Shown here: piece by piece, positions 17,851-25,766 of the stretch
How positions within the stretch are numbered: position 1 is the first letter of the stretch
How the letters are laid out: the number at the start of each line of letters is the position of its first letter
Source: Amycolatopsis sacchari
GTDB lineage: Bacteria > Actinomycetota > Actinomycetes > Mycobacteriales > Pseudonocardiaceae
NCBI RefSeq assembly: GCF_900114035.1
Contig: NZ_FORP01000013.1
Span: forward strand, 62,001 to 126,000
Length of the DNA stretch: 64,000 nucleotides
Reading direction: 5' to 3'
Notes under the pieces: generated by a model
Databases searched by the model: none
Told to the model about the DNA's origin: nothing
What the model saw: the letters and a program-made list of their open reading frames with translations, nothing else
Translations under genes and position numbers: made by a program

Positions 17851-18969
17851 TCAGGGCAGCAGGACGGGCTTGATCTCCTGGAAGGCCTGCATCCGGGTGA
17901 TCACGGCGTTGACGTCTTCGAGCGGGTACCGGCCGCTGATCAGCCGGTCGAACGGCAGGCGGCGCGCGTAGCGGTCCAGGACCGTGAGCGCCTTGTGGTA
18001 GTGCGAAACGTCGCCCGAGAACGAGCCGATCACGGTGAGGTTCTTCTTGGTGATCGTGCCCGGCGCGATCGTGGTGGTGCCCGCGCCGAGCTGGCCGACC
18101 ACGACGTAGCGCCCGCCGGGCGCGGCCAGGTCGACGCCCTCGGCGAACGCCGCCGGGTGCCCGGAGAACTCGGCCACGAGGTCCGCGCCGCGGCCGTCCG
18201 TGGCTTCGTGCACCCTGGCCAGCCGTTCGGCGGGATCGGGGGTGTCCTCCAGCGAGATCACCTCGTCGGCGCCGAACGCCGCGGCGAGTTCGAGGCGGGC
18301 GGCCGGTGCGCCGACCGTGACGACCCGGCCGGCGCCCGCCTGCGCGAACAGCCCGGTGGCGAGGATGCCGAGCGGCCCGGCGCCCTGGACCACCACGGTG
18401 TGCTCCGGTCCCACGCGGCCGGCCTGCTCGACCGCGTTGACCACCGAGCGCAGGGCGCAGCTGGCCATGCTGGCCAGCGCGTCCGGAACCGTGTCGGGCA
18501 CCCGGACGCGGCCCGCGCCGGGGAGGACGTAGGCGTGCTGGGCGAAGCCACCCATCAGGTAAGGCCAGTCCTGCAAGGAAACGTGGCCGTAGGCCTTCCG
18601 GTTGAGGCACATCGCCGGCCGTTTGGCGGTGCACATCCGGCACCGCCCGCAGAAGGCGTGCGTCCAGATCACCCGGTCCCCGATCCGCAGCCGCTGCCCG
18701 ACGGAGTCGTGGTCCGCACCCTCGCCGATGGCGACGATCCGGCCGACCATCTCGTGCCCGAGGATCAGCGGCAGCCGGATGTCCAGCGCCAGCGAGCCTT
18801 CCCAGCAGTGCACGTCCGTCCCGCACAGCGAGCACGCCACGACCTCGACCAGCAGGCCGCCGGCCTCGACCGACGGCGGTACCGGGACCTCCTCGATCGT
18901 GATCGGCTCACCGAACGCGCGGACCACGGCCGCGCGGGTGTGCTCGGGGATGACGCCGGTACCGGTCAT
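17851..18969 (-). CDS. Zinc-dependent alcohol dehydrogenase (MDR family)
   Basis: 372-residue medium-chain dehydrogenase. Catalytic zinc ligands are Cys in CSLCGTDVH and His-Glu in GHEMVGR. The structural zinc lobe is FCGRCRMCTAKRPAMC (four Cys). The nucleotide-binding region reads VVQGAGPLGILATGLFAQ. ATG 18969 overlaps the MFS stop by 4 bases. With the aldehyde dehydrogenase next to it, it should convert a primary alcohol, or a secondary alcohol/polyol, imported by the MFS carrier. The substrate is unknown. Confidence 0.92.
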   Translation of the reverse strand: MTGTGVIPEHTRAAVVRAFGEPITIEEVPVPPSVEAGGLLVEVVACSLCGTDVHCWEGSLALDIRLPLILGHEMVGRIVAIGEGADHDSVGQRLRIGDRVIWTHAFCGRCRMCTAKRPAMCLNRKAYGHVSLQDWPYLMGGFAQHAYVLPGAGRVRVPDTVPDALASMASCALRSVVNAVEQAGRVGPEHTVVVQGAGPLGILATGLFAQAGAGRVVTVGAPAARLELAAAFGADEVISLEDTPDPAERLARVHEATDGRGADLVAEFSGHPAAFAEGVDLAAPGGRYVVVGQLGAGTTTIAPGTITKKNLTVIGSFSGDVSHYHKALTVLDRYARRLPFDRLISGRYPLEDVNAVITRMQAFQEIKPVLLP

Positions 18970-20306
18970 GCTCGGATCTCCTTGTCGAGGTCGGTGGGGG
19001 AGGTGCTCGTGGCGGGGGCGGAGGTCCGCGTGCGGACCTGGCCCCAGATCCCGACCACGAGCAGGGTCAGCAGGCACAGGCCGACGATGTAGACGGCGAC
19101 CGGCCACGGTTCGCCGTGGGCGCGCAACATCAGCGCGGACGCGATGAGCGGGGTGAACCCGCCGATCAGCGCGGCACCGAGCTGGTAGCCGAGCGAGGCG
19201 CCGCTGTAGCGGACCCGCGCGTCGAACAGCTCGGAGAAGTACAGGGTCTGCGCGCCGTACATGGAGGCGTGGCCGATCGCCAGTCCCGCGATCAGCGCGA
19301 GCCACAGCGCGGCCGCGGACCCGGTGCCGGCGAGCCAGAAGAACGGGAACGCAAAGACCGCCATGAACGCCGCGCCGAACGCGTAGACCGGCCGCCGCCC
19401 GAGCCGGTCGGCCAGGACGCCGAACACGCCGACCGTGGCGATCGAGACGAGGCTGGCGACCAGCACCCCGTTGAGCGCGACTCCCTGTCCCGGCCCCGAA
19501 TCCCGGTTGGCCAGCGTCAGCGCGAAGACGGTGATCAGGTAGAACGTGCCGGTCTCGGCGGCCTTGGCGCCGAAGGTGACGAAGACACCCCGCCCGTTCG
19601 TGCGCAGCGCCTCGACGATCGGGACCCTGGCCGTCTCGCGGCTGCTCACCGTCTTCTCGAACTCGGGGGATTCGGTGATCGAGCGGCGCAGGTAGATCCC
19701 GACGATCACGAGCACGAACCCCAGCAGGAACGGGATCCGCCAGCCCCACGAGTGGAACGCCGCGTCGGGCAGCAGCATGAAGCCGCCGAGGACGAGGTTG
19801 GACACGACGATCCCCGCGTACACCCCCATCTGCGGCCAGGTGCCGTAGAAGGCGCGGCGCCCGCGCGGGGCGTGCTCGATGGTCATGATCGCCGCGCCGC
19901 CCCACTCGCCGCCGTGTGCCAGTCCCTGCAGCACCCGCAGGGCGACCAGGAGCAGCGGGGCACCGGTGCCGATCGACTCGTAGGTGGGCAGCAGCCCGAC
20001 CCCGACCGTCGAGGCGCCCATCAGTGCGAGGGTCGCGATGAGCACGGACTTGCGGCCGACGCGGTCGCCGAAGTGCCCGGCGATGATGCCGCCGAGCGGA
20101 CGGGCGACGAAGCCCACCCCGAAGGTCGCCAGCGCCAGCAGCGTGCCCACCGCCGGATCGCTGCTGTGGAAGAACAGCTTGCCGAAGATCGTCGCGGACA
20201 GCGCGCCGTAGAGGTAGAAGTCGTAGTACTCGAGCATCGTGCCGACGCTGCTGGCCAGTGCGACACGCCGGATCAGCCGCGGATCCGGGGGAGTGGACGT
20301 GGACAT
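18966..20306 (-). CDS. MFS transporter, metabolite:H+ symporter type (ProP/ShiA-like)
   Basis: 446-residue carrier with 12 predicted membrane segments. The first segment has the MLEYYDFYLYG motif of the metabolite:H+ symporter group (organic acids, shikimate, betaine). Loop 2-3 reads GHFGDRVGRKSVL and GLAHGGEWGGA follows in segment 4. ATG 20306 has GAGAGG upstream; the open frame continues far to the right, antisense to the CaiB gene, and that part is not coding. It is second in the operon, and its family suggests uptake of a carboxylate. Confidence 0.9.
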   Translation of the reverse strand: MSTSTPPDPRLIRRVALASSVGTMLEYYDFYLYGALSATIFGKLFFHSSDPAVGTLLALATFGVGFVARPLGGIIAGHFGDRVGRKSVLIATLALMGASTVGVGLLPTYESIGTGAPLLLVALRVLQGLAHGGEWGGAAIMTIEHAPRGRRAFYGTWPQMGVYAGIVVSNLVLGGFMLLPDAAFHSWGWRIPFLLGFVLVIVGIYLRRSITESPEFEKTVSSRETARVPIVEALRTNGRGVFVTFGAKAAETGTFYLITVFALTLANRDSGPGQGVALNGVLVASLVSIATVGVFGVLADRLGRRPVYAFGAAFMAVFAFPFFWLAGTGSAAALWLALIAGLAIGHASMYGAQTLYFSELFDARVRYSGASLGYQLGAALIGGFTPLIASALMLRAHGEPWPVAVYIVGLCLLTLLVVGIWGQVRTRTSAPATSTSPTDLDKEIRA

Positions 20307-20349
20307 GGTGGCAGGTCCTCTCGTCGTTGAGATGGGGGCCGCGCGGGGT

Positions 20350-21636
20350 TCAGCCCGCGCGCAGGGAACCGGTGTCCGGAGTGGACGCTGTGGGTTTGGA
20401 GTCCTTTGTGGACCGCTCGCCGGTCGGGCCGACCACGCCGTCGGCCACGAGGCGCTCGAGCTCCTCACGTGAGCAGCCCAGCAGGTCACGCAGGATCTCT
20501 TCGTTGTGCTCACCCAGCGCGGGGCCCGTGCTGCGGATGCGGCCCGGGGTGCGGGTGAGGTTCGCGATGAGCCCCTGCATGCGCAGCGGTCCCAGGCTCG
20601 GGTGCTCGACGGTGGTGGTGCTGCCGCGTTCGGCGAAGTGCGGGTCCGCGGCGATGTCGTCGATCGAGTACACCGGGCCGACGGTGGCGCCCAGCTCCTC
20701 GAACGTCGCGAGCACCTCGTCGTTGTCCCGTGCCGCGACCCAGGCCGCGATTGCCTCGTCGATCTCGTCGCGGTGCGCGAACCGGCCGGTGATGTCCGCG
20801 AACCACGGCGCGTCGGCGAGGTCGGCCCGCTCGACCGCGCACAGGATGCGCCGCGCCGTGGCCGTGGTGGCCCCGGAGAGCGCGACCCAGCGCCCGTCAC
20901 GGGTCTGGTAGCAGCCACGCGGGACGTTGAAGTCGGTGCGGCTGCCCTGGCGGCCGGGCACCAGGCCGAGCTGGTCGTAGGCGGACAGCTGCGCGCCGAG
21001 GATCCAGAACAGCGGCTCGTAGATGGACAGGTCGACGACCTGGCCCTCCCCGGTGCGTTCCGCGTGGCGCAGCGCCGTCATGGTGGCGAACGCACCGGCT
21101 AGCGCCGCGATGCCGTCCGCCAGCGGCCACTGCGGGAGCACCGGGGGACCGTCCTCGGGTCCGTTGGTGGCGGCGAACCCGGACATCGCCTCCGCGAGGG
21201 TGCCGAACCCGGGCCGCGTGCGGTACGGGCCGGTCTGGCCGAAGCCGGACACCCGGACGACGACGAGGCGCGGGTTGACGCGCAGCAGGTCCTCCGGGTC
21301 GAGCCCCCACCGTTCGAGCGTGCCCGGCCGGAAGTTCTCGACGAACACGTCGGTTTCGGACAGCAGGCGGCGCAGCAGGTCGGCACCGCGGGGATCGGAC
21401 AGGGCGAGCGTGATGTCCCGCTTGTTGCGGCCCACGAGCGCCCACCACAACGATTCTCCGTCCTTGTGCCAGGCCCAGGAGCGCAGGCCGTCGCCACGCG
21501 GGTGCTCGACCTTGACCACGTCGGCGCCGAAGTCGCCGAGCAGCGTCGCGATCATCGGCCCGGCGTAGATCGTCGCGGCGTCGACCACGCGCACTCCGGT
21601 CAGCGGGAGCCGGCGGGAAGAGATCGTGTCAAACAT
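20350..21636 (-). CDS. CaiB/BaiF-family CoA transferase
   Basis: 428-residue class III CoA-transferase moving CoA from a donor thioester to a carboxylic acid. Marks: RVVDAATIYAGPMIATLLGDFGADVVKVE is the family N-terminus (quoted part: LLGDFGADVVKVE), NKRDITLAL, FVENFRPGTLERWGL, and GQVVDLSIYEPL, whose Asp is the catalytic nucleophile. It is the first gene of a leftward operon, and its mRNA appears leaderless. With the CitE-like lyase this resembles the itaconate/methylsuccinate or related dicarboxylate routes, where an acid is activated by CoA transfer and later cleaved. No hydratase is seen beside it. Confidence 0.9.
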   Translation of the reverse strand: MFDTISSRRLPLTGVRVVDAATIYAGPMIATLLGDFGADVVKVEHPRGDGLRSWAWHKDGESLWWALVGRNKRDITLALSDPRGADLLRRLLSETDVFVENFRPGTLERWGLDPEDLLRVNPRLVVVRVSGFGQTGPYRTRPGFGTLAEAMSGFAATNGPEDGPPVLPQWPLADGIAALAGAFATMTALRHAERTGEGQVVDLSIYEPLFWILGAQLSAYDQLGLVPGRQGSRTDFNVPRGCYQTRDGRWVALSGATTATARRILCAVERADLADAPWFADITGRFAHRDEIDEAIAAWVAARDNDEVLATFEELGATVGPVYSIDDIAADPHFAERGSTTTVEHPSLGPLRMQGLIANLTRTPGRIRSTGPALGEHNEEILRDLLGCSREELERLVADGVVGPTGERSTKDSKPTASTPDTGSLRAG

Positions 21637-21643
21637 TTGATAA

Positions 21644-21673
21644 AATGTAGCCGACGCGCTCGCCGGTTGGCAA
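21644..21673 (-). promoter_or_regulatory. Leaderless promoter of the CaiB operon
   Basis: Reading leftward, TTGCCA (bases 21673-21668) is followed after 18 bases by TACATT (21649-21644). Only 7 bases separate the -10 element from the ATG at 21636, so transcription should begin at or next to the start codon. A TTGATA half-palindrome (21637-21642 on the + strand) lies between the -10 element and the start codon and could be part of a GntR operator. Confidence 0.5.
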
Positions 21674-21701
21674 CCACCGGTGGATCTCGGCGGGGGCGTG
21701 G

Positions 21702-22580
21702 TCAGCGGTCCGGCAGGTCCAGCAGGTCGAGGAACGCGGTCGCCGCCGGGGTGCGCCCGGCGCCGCTCCAGATGAGGTACTCGACGCGCACGGGCGCGTC
21801 GGTGATCTCGATGGTGGCCACCCCGGTCAGCTGGGGAACGTAGGCCGAGGGCAGCAACGCGATCGCCAGCCCCTTCCGCACGAGCCGGGCCATCATGAAG
21901 TCCGCGGTGGTGACCTCGAACGCGACCTCGCGGCTCAGCCCCGCCGCGGCGAACGCCTCGTCGGACTGCGCGCGCGCCGGAGTGTGCGGTGGCAGGTCGA
22001 TGAAGGTCTCGGTGGAGAGCCGGGCGAGGTCGACGGCCGGTTCGCCCGCCAGCGGGTGGTCGGGGGCGACGACGGCGACCAGCCGGTCACGGGCGAGTTC
22101 ACGGGCGTTGACGCCCGCCGGTCGCGCGGTGGTGGGCAACCCGAGGAAGGCGACCTCGATCCTGCCCTGTCTGACCTGCTCGGTGAGTTCTTCGCTGCCC
22201 CCGACCCGGATGTTCAGCCGGACCTGGGGATACCGGGCGCGGAACCGGCTCAGCGCGTCCGGGATGTCGACGGCGGCCACGGTCGGGATGAGGCCGAGGG
22301 CGAGTCTGCCGCGCACCTCGCCGGTCACCGCGGCGACGTCGGCGACCGCCCGCTCCGCGGCGTTGAGGCTCTCGCGGGCCGCGGCCACGAACGCCTGCCC
22401 GGCCGGGGTGATGCGCACGTGGCGGCTGGTGCGGTCGAACAGCCGCGCGCCCAGTTCCCGTTCGAGGGCGGCGATCTGGCGGCTCAGCGCCGACTGGACG
22501 ACCAGGCACCGCTCCGCGGCGCGGGTGAAGCTGTTCGTCTCGGCGACGGCGAGGACGTACCGCATCTGCTGGAGCTCCAT
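21702..22580 (-). CDS. LysR-family regulator
   Basis: 292-residue LysR-type regulator. The winged helix at residues 1-60 contains NSFTRAAERCLVVQSALSRQI, quoted as FTRAAERCLVVQSALSRQI, and the linker helix LERELGARLFDRTSR. The remaining 200 residues form the two-lobed periplasmic-binding-like effector domain. It is divergent from the MFS gene at 22659, with a 78-base gap. It is therefore the probable regulator of that exporter rather than of the CaiB operon, although its own 3' end lies close to the CaiB promoter (28 bases from the -35 box). Confidence 0.9.
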   Translation of the reverse strand: MELQQMRYVLAVAETNSFTRAAERCLVVQSALSRQIAALERELGARLFDRTSRHVRITPAGQAFVAAARESLNAAERAVADVAAVTGEVRGRLALGLIPTVAAVDIPDALSRFRARYPQVRLNIRVGGSEELTEQVRQGRIEVAFLGLPTTARPAGVNARELARDRLVAVVAPDHPLAGEPAVDLARLSTETFIDLPPHTPARAQSDEAFAAAGLSREVAFEVTTADFMMARLVRKGLAIALLPSAYVPQLTGVATIEITDAPVRVEYLIWSGAGRTPAATAFLDLLDLPDR

Positions 22581-22598
22581 GGATCAATGATCGCCCGG

Positions 22599-22637
22599 CA
22601 TCGCTGAAGTGACAACAATGCGTTGGACTCATCGCTG
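22599..22637 (+). promoter_or_regulatory. Direct repeat in the LysR/MFS intergenic region
   Basis: CATCGCTG occurs at 22599-22606 and again at 22630-22637, 31 bases apart, about three helical turns. The spacing on one DNA face and the divergent LysR/MFS arrangement make it a candidate regulator site. The short repeat length leaves room for chance. Confidence 0.25.
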
Positions 22638-22658
22638 TCCCGCCGTGAAACTCGGTTC

Positions 22659-23864
22659 GTGAGTTTTTCAAGGACATCCACAGTCAGTACTGAGCCACGC
22701 TCGCGGTTCCGGGCGTGGCTGGGCGTCGCGGCCATCACCGCGAGCTTGTTCGTCTTCGTCACCACCGAGTTGATGCCCGTGGGGCTGCTCACCCCGCTCA
22801 GCGCGGGACTGTCCGTCTCCGTAGGCGTCGCGGGCATGATGGTGACGCTGTACGGCATCTCGGCGGGCGCCGGGGTGCCGTTCCTGGTCGCGTGGAGCCG
22901 CAGGGTCGACCGCCGTGCGCTCCTCGCCACGCTGCTGGCGGTCATGGCGGCCGGGAACCTCGTCACCGCCGTGTCGCCGAACTTCCCGGTCGTCCTGGCC
23001 GCCCGGCTCGTCACCGGGTTCGCGCACGGCGTGTTCTGGGCGATCGGCGTCGCCATGGCGATGCGGCTCGTGCCCGGCGAGAAGGCGGGCAAGGCGGCCG
23101 CCGTCGTGCTTTCCGGCATGTCGATCGCCACCGTCGTGGGCATGCCGCTGGGCACGTTCATCGAAAGCCTCACCGGCTGGCGCGCCACGTTCCTCATCTG
23201 GAGCGGCCTGAGCGTGGCGGTCCTCCTCGCCGTCGTGCTCACGCTCCCGTCGCTGCCGTCCCGGAGCGCCATCCCGGTGCGGGAGGTGTTCGCGCTGCCT
23301 ATCCGCAACGGGCGGCTGCGCGGCGTGATGACCACGGTGGCGCTGTACGTGCTCGGGCACTTCGGCGCGTACACGTTCATCCGCCCCTTCATGGAGCAGC
23401 GCGCCGGGGCGTCGGCGGCGTGGGTGACCGGGTTGCTGATCGTCTTCGGGATCGGCGGCGCGCTCGGCAACTTCGCCGCCGGGCACACGGCCGGCAGGAA
23501 CCCGCGTGCGACGTTCGTCGTCGCCTGCACCCTGCTCGTCGTCTCGCTGCTGCTGCTCCTGGTGATCGGCGGCAGCCTGGCGGGCCTGGCGGTCGCCGTG
23601 GTGCTGTGGGGGACGTCGTTCGGCGCCGCCAACCTCTGCCAGGTGAACATGATGCTCGCCGCGGCCCCGGACACCTTCGAGGCCGCGATGTCGCTGAACA
23701 CCATGGGCTACAACATCTCGATCGCACTCGGCGCGTTGCTCGGCGGACTGTTCGCGGGCGGCTTCGGGCCCGCCGGCGCGGTCTGGTTCGGCGTCGCGTT
23801 GACGGTGACCGCCCTGCTGACCGCCTTCGGCAAGCGCCGCGCACCGCGTGCGCGGCGCCCGTGA
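22659..23864 (+). CDS. MFS exporter (DHA1 / AraJ-like)
   Basis: Membrane carrier of 401 residues with 12 segments. The first helix has FVFVTTELMPVGLLTPL, the pattern of the sugar-efflux / chloramphenicol-resistance (AraJ, CmlR) DHA1 exporters. AWSRRVDRRALL forms loop 2-3, and GFAHGVFWAIG and GMPLGTFIE are typical later motifs. The GTG at 22659 is adopted. It overlaps a 14-codon open frame (22618-22662) by four bases; a TTG at 22623 would add 12 polar residues. Expected role: proton-driven efflux of a drug or sugar, controlled by the divergent LysR protein. Confidence 0.85.
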   Translation: MSFSRTSTVSTEPRSRFRAWLGVAAITASLFVFVTTELMPVGLLTPLSAGLSVSVGVAGMMVTLYGISAGAGVPFLVAWSRRVDRRALLATLLAVMAAGNLVTAVSPNFPVVLAARLVTGFAHGVFWAIGVAMAMRLVPGEKAGKAAAVVLSGMSIATVVGMPLGTFIESLTGWRATFLIWSGLSVAVLLAVVLTLPSLPSRSAIPVREVFALPIRNGRLRGVMTTVALYVLGHFGAYTFIRPFMEQRAGASAAWVTGLLIVFGIGGALGNFAAGHTAGRNPRATFVVACTLLVVSLLLLLVIGGSLAGLAVAVVLWGTSFGAANLCQVNMMLAAAPDTFEAAMSLNTMGYNISIALGALLGGLFAGGFGPAGAVWFGVALTVTALLTAFGKRRAPRARRP

Positions 23865-23865
23865 C

Positions 23866-24807
23866 CTACGCCAGGCAGCTCAACGGCTTGCCGCCGTTGA
23901 GGGTCACCATGTCCGCCAGCGCGGCGGCCACGTCGACCGTGCCTCCGGTGAGGTCGGCGTAGGCGCGGTGCAGGTTGCCGGCGAGCCGTTCGGTGTCGGT
24001 GAGCTCACCGAACCGGCCGAGGTCGGCCTGGCGCGCGACGTCGAGCGGTGCCTCGCCAGCCGCCACGCCCTGTTCCGCCAGTCCCAGCACGAAATCCAGG
24101 TACGCCAGCACGTCGTCGATCACCTCCGGCCCGCACACGTCACCGTGGCCGGGCACGATGGTGGTGGCGGGGATGTCCTTGAGCCCGGCCACCACCTCCC
24201 GCGCGCCCGTCACGGACCCGGCGAGCAGGAACGGGGTGCCGCCGTTGAACAGCAGGTCGCCCGCGAAGAGCGTGCTGCGCTCGGGGATCCACACGACGCT
24301 GTCGTTGCTGGAATGCGCCGGGCGGCCGACGTGCCGGATCTCGCAGCGGAGGTCGTCGACGTGGAGCGTGACCCCGTCGGCGTAGGTGAGGAACGGTGGC
24401 GCCAGCTCCAGCTCGCCCCAGTGCACGTCCGTCCACGTGCCGCTGCGCACGAGCGCACTGGTGCCCGGCCGGCCCTCCGCGAGCATCTCCTCCCGGCACC
24501 GCTCGTGCGCGACGATCACGGCTTCGCCGAACAGAGCGTTGCCGTGGGTGTGGTCGCCGTGGTGGTGGGTGTTGACCAGCGTGCGCACGGGGTTGGGGCT
24601 CACCCGCGAGATGGCCTCGCGGAAGGCACGGGTGCGGGCCTCCGTGGCGCAGCTGTCGATCGCCGCCACCCGGGTGCTGCCGACGAGGAAGCCGGTGTTG
24701 TTGATCCACCACGTCCCGTCGGGCTGGATGTAGGCGAAGACGCCGTCGGCGACCTCGCGGACGGCCGGGGCACCCAGGTCACGCTGTTCGGTGAGCGAGG
24801 AGCTCAT
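23866..24807 (-). CDS. MBL-fold metallo-hydrolase (second of tandem pair)
   Basis: 313-residue metallo-beta-lactamase-fold hydrolase. The first metal motif is canonical, NTHHHGDHTHGN near residue 80; the His of GRPAHSSNDSVVW, the Asp of LFAGDLLFNGG and the His of IVPGHGDVCGP complete a dinuclear zinc site. C-terminal helices follow to 313. It overlaps its paralogue by 4 bases and ends one base from the convergent MFS gene. It is the last gene of the TetR-controlled leftward operon. Members of this clade open lactones or hydrolyse thioesters. Confidence 0.9.
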   Translation of the reverse strand: MSSSLTEQRDLGAPAVREVADGVFAYIQPDGTWWINNTGFLVGSTRVAAIDSCATEARTRAFREAISRVSPNPVRTLVNTHHHGDHTHGNALFGEAVIVAHERCREEMLAEGRPGTSALVRSGTWTDVHWGELELAPPFLTYADGVTLHVDDLRCEIRHVGRPAHSSNDSVVWIPERSTLFAGDLLFNGGTPFLLAGSVTGAREVVAGLKDIPATTIVPGHGDVCGPEVIDDVLAYLDFVLGLAEQGVAAGEAPLDVARQADLGRFGELTDTERLAGNLHRAYADLTGGTVDVAAALADMVTLNGGKPLSCLA

Positions 24808-25766
24808 GAGAATCCCTCCAGTTCGGCGATGCGGCGGAACACCTCGCGGGTGTCCACGCGCTCCATCGCGGGGTCGAGTTCGTAGTAGACGGCCAGCACG
24901 TTCTGCGCGAGCCTGCCCCGCTCGTCGAGCGCGGCGTACCGGCCGAGCGAGATGTCCCGCATCGCGTCCTCGGGGGTCATGCCCCTCCGGTGCCGCTCGG
25001 CGGCCTCGTCCCGCACCCATTCGAGGTAGCCGCGGACCTGGCGCACCCCGTCCTTGGTGGTCACCGGGCCGTGGCCGGGCACGATGAACTCCACGTCCAT
25101 CGCCAGCATCGCGTCGCACGCCGCGATCCAGTTCGACACCGGCCCGGCCCAGGTGATCGGGGTGCCGCCGATGAACAACAGGTCGCCCGCGTACAGCACC
25201 CCCTCGTCCGGCACGAGCACGACGCTGTCGCCCGCGGTGTGGGCGGGGCCGAGGCAGTGCACCTCCACCGCCGTGCCGCCGACCTCCAGCCGCAGGCTGC
25301 CGGTGAACGTCCGCGTCGCGAACGTGGGCGTGATCGACCCGAAGTCGAAGGGCTCGAAGATGTGCCGGGCGAAGCGGCCCGCCGCCCCCTCCTGGCCCAG
25401 CAGCCCGCGAATGAGCTCCGGCCCGTTCGTGCGCATCTCCTCGGCGGTGGGCGCCGACGCGATGATCTCCGCCTCCGCGACCAGCTGGTTGCCGAACCAG
25501 TGGTCACCGTTCGCGTGCGTGTTGACCACTGTGGACAGTGGGTTCCGGGCGAGCGGGCCGGCGAGGCCGTCGAGCATCTCGCGGGTCATCGGCACGTCGA
25601 ACAGGGTGTCCACGAGGAGCGACTCGCCTTCACCGGTGATCAGCCCGGCGTTGCTCCACCCCCACGTCCCGTCCGGCACGAGCCACGCCGCGCAGTGCCG
25701 GGTGATCCGGTGCAGGCCCTTGGTGTACGGGATGTCCCGCGCCATGCGGGGAAGTCCGGTCTTCAC
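24804..25766 (-). CDS. MBL-fold metallo-hydrolase with altered HxNxDH motif (first of tandem pair)
   Basis: 320-residue paralogue of the next gene, sharing the same architecture: GWSNAGLI, GPAHTAGDSVVLVPD, LYAGDLLFIGGTP and FIVPGHGPVTTKDG. The first metal motif, however, is NTHANGDHWFGN, so the second His of HxHxDH is replaced by Asn and one zinc site must be different or weakened. GTG 25766 overlaps the MFS stop by 4 bases and has GGAGG four bases upstream; an ATG at 25745 lacks such a site. Two hydrolases of different metal geometry in one operon may act on successive esters, lactones or thioesters. Confidence 0.88.
   Translation of the reverse strand: MKTGLPRMARDIPYTKGLHRITRHCAAWLVPDGTWGWSNAGLITGEGESLLVDTLFDVPMTREMLDGLAGPLARNPLSTVVNTHANGDHWFGNQLVAEAEIIASAPTAEEMRTNGPELIRGLLGQEGAAGRFARHIFEPFDFGSITPTFATRTFTGSLRLEVGGTAVEVHCLGPAHTAGDSVVLVPDEGVLYAGDLLFIGGTPITWAGPVSNWIAACDAMLAMDVEFIVPGHGPVTTKDGVRQVRGYLEWVRDEAAERHRRGMTPEDAMRDISLGRYAALDERGRLAQNVLAVYYELDPAMERVDTREVFRRIAELEGFS

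Noticed and set aside
15597-17873. 758-codon open frame on the + strand
   Set aside because: Antisense shadow of the CitE-like and aldehyde dehydrogenase genes; low-complexity Arg/Gly/Val-rich translation and no domain.
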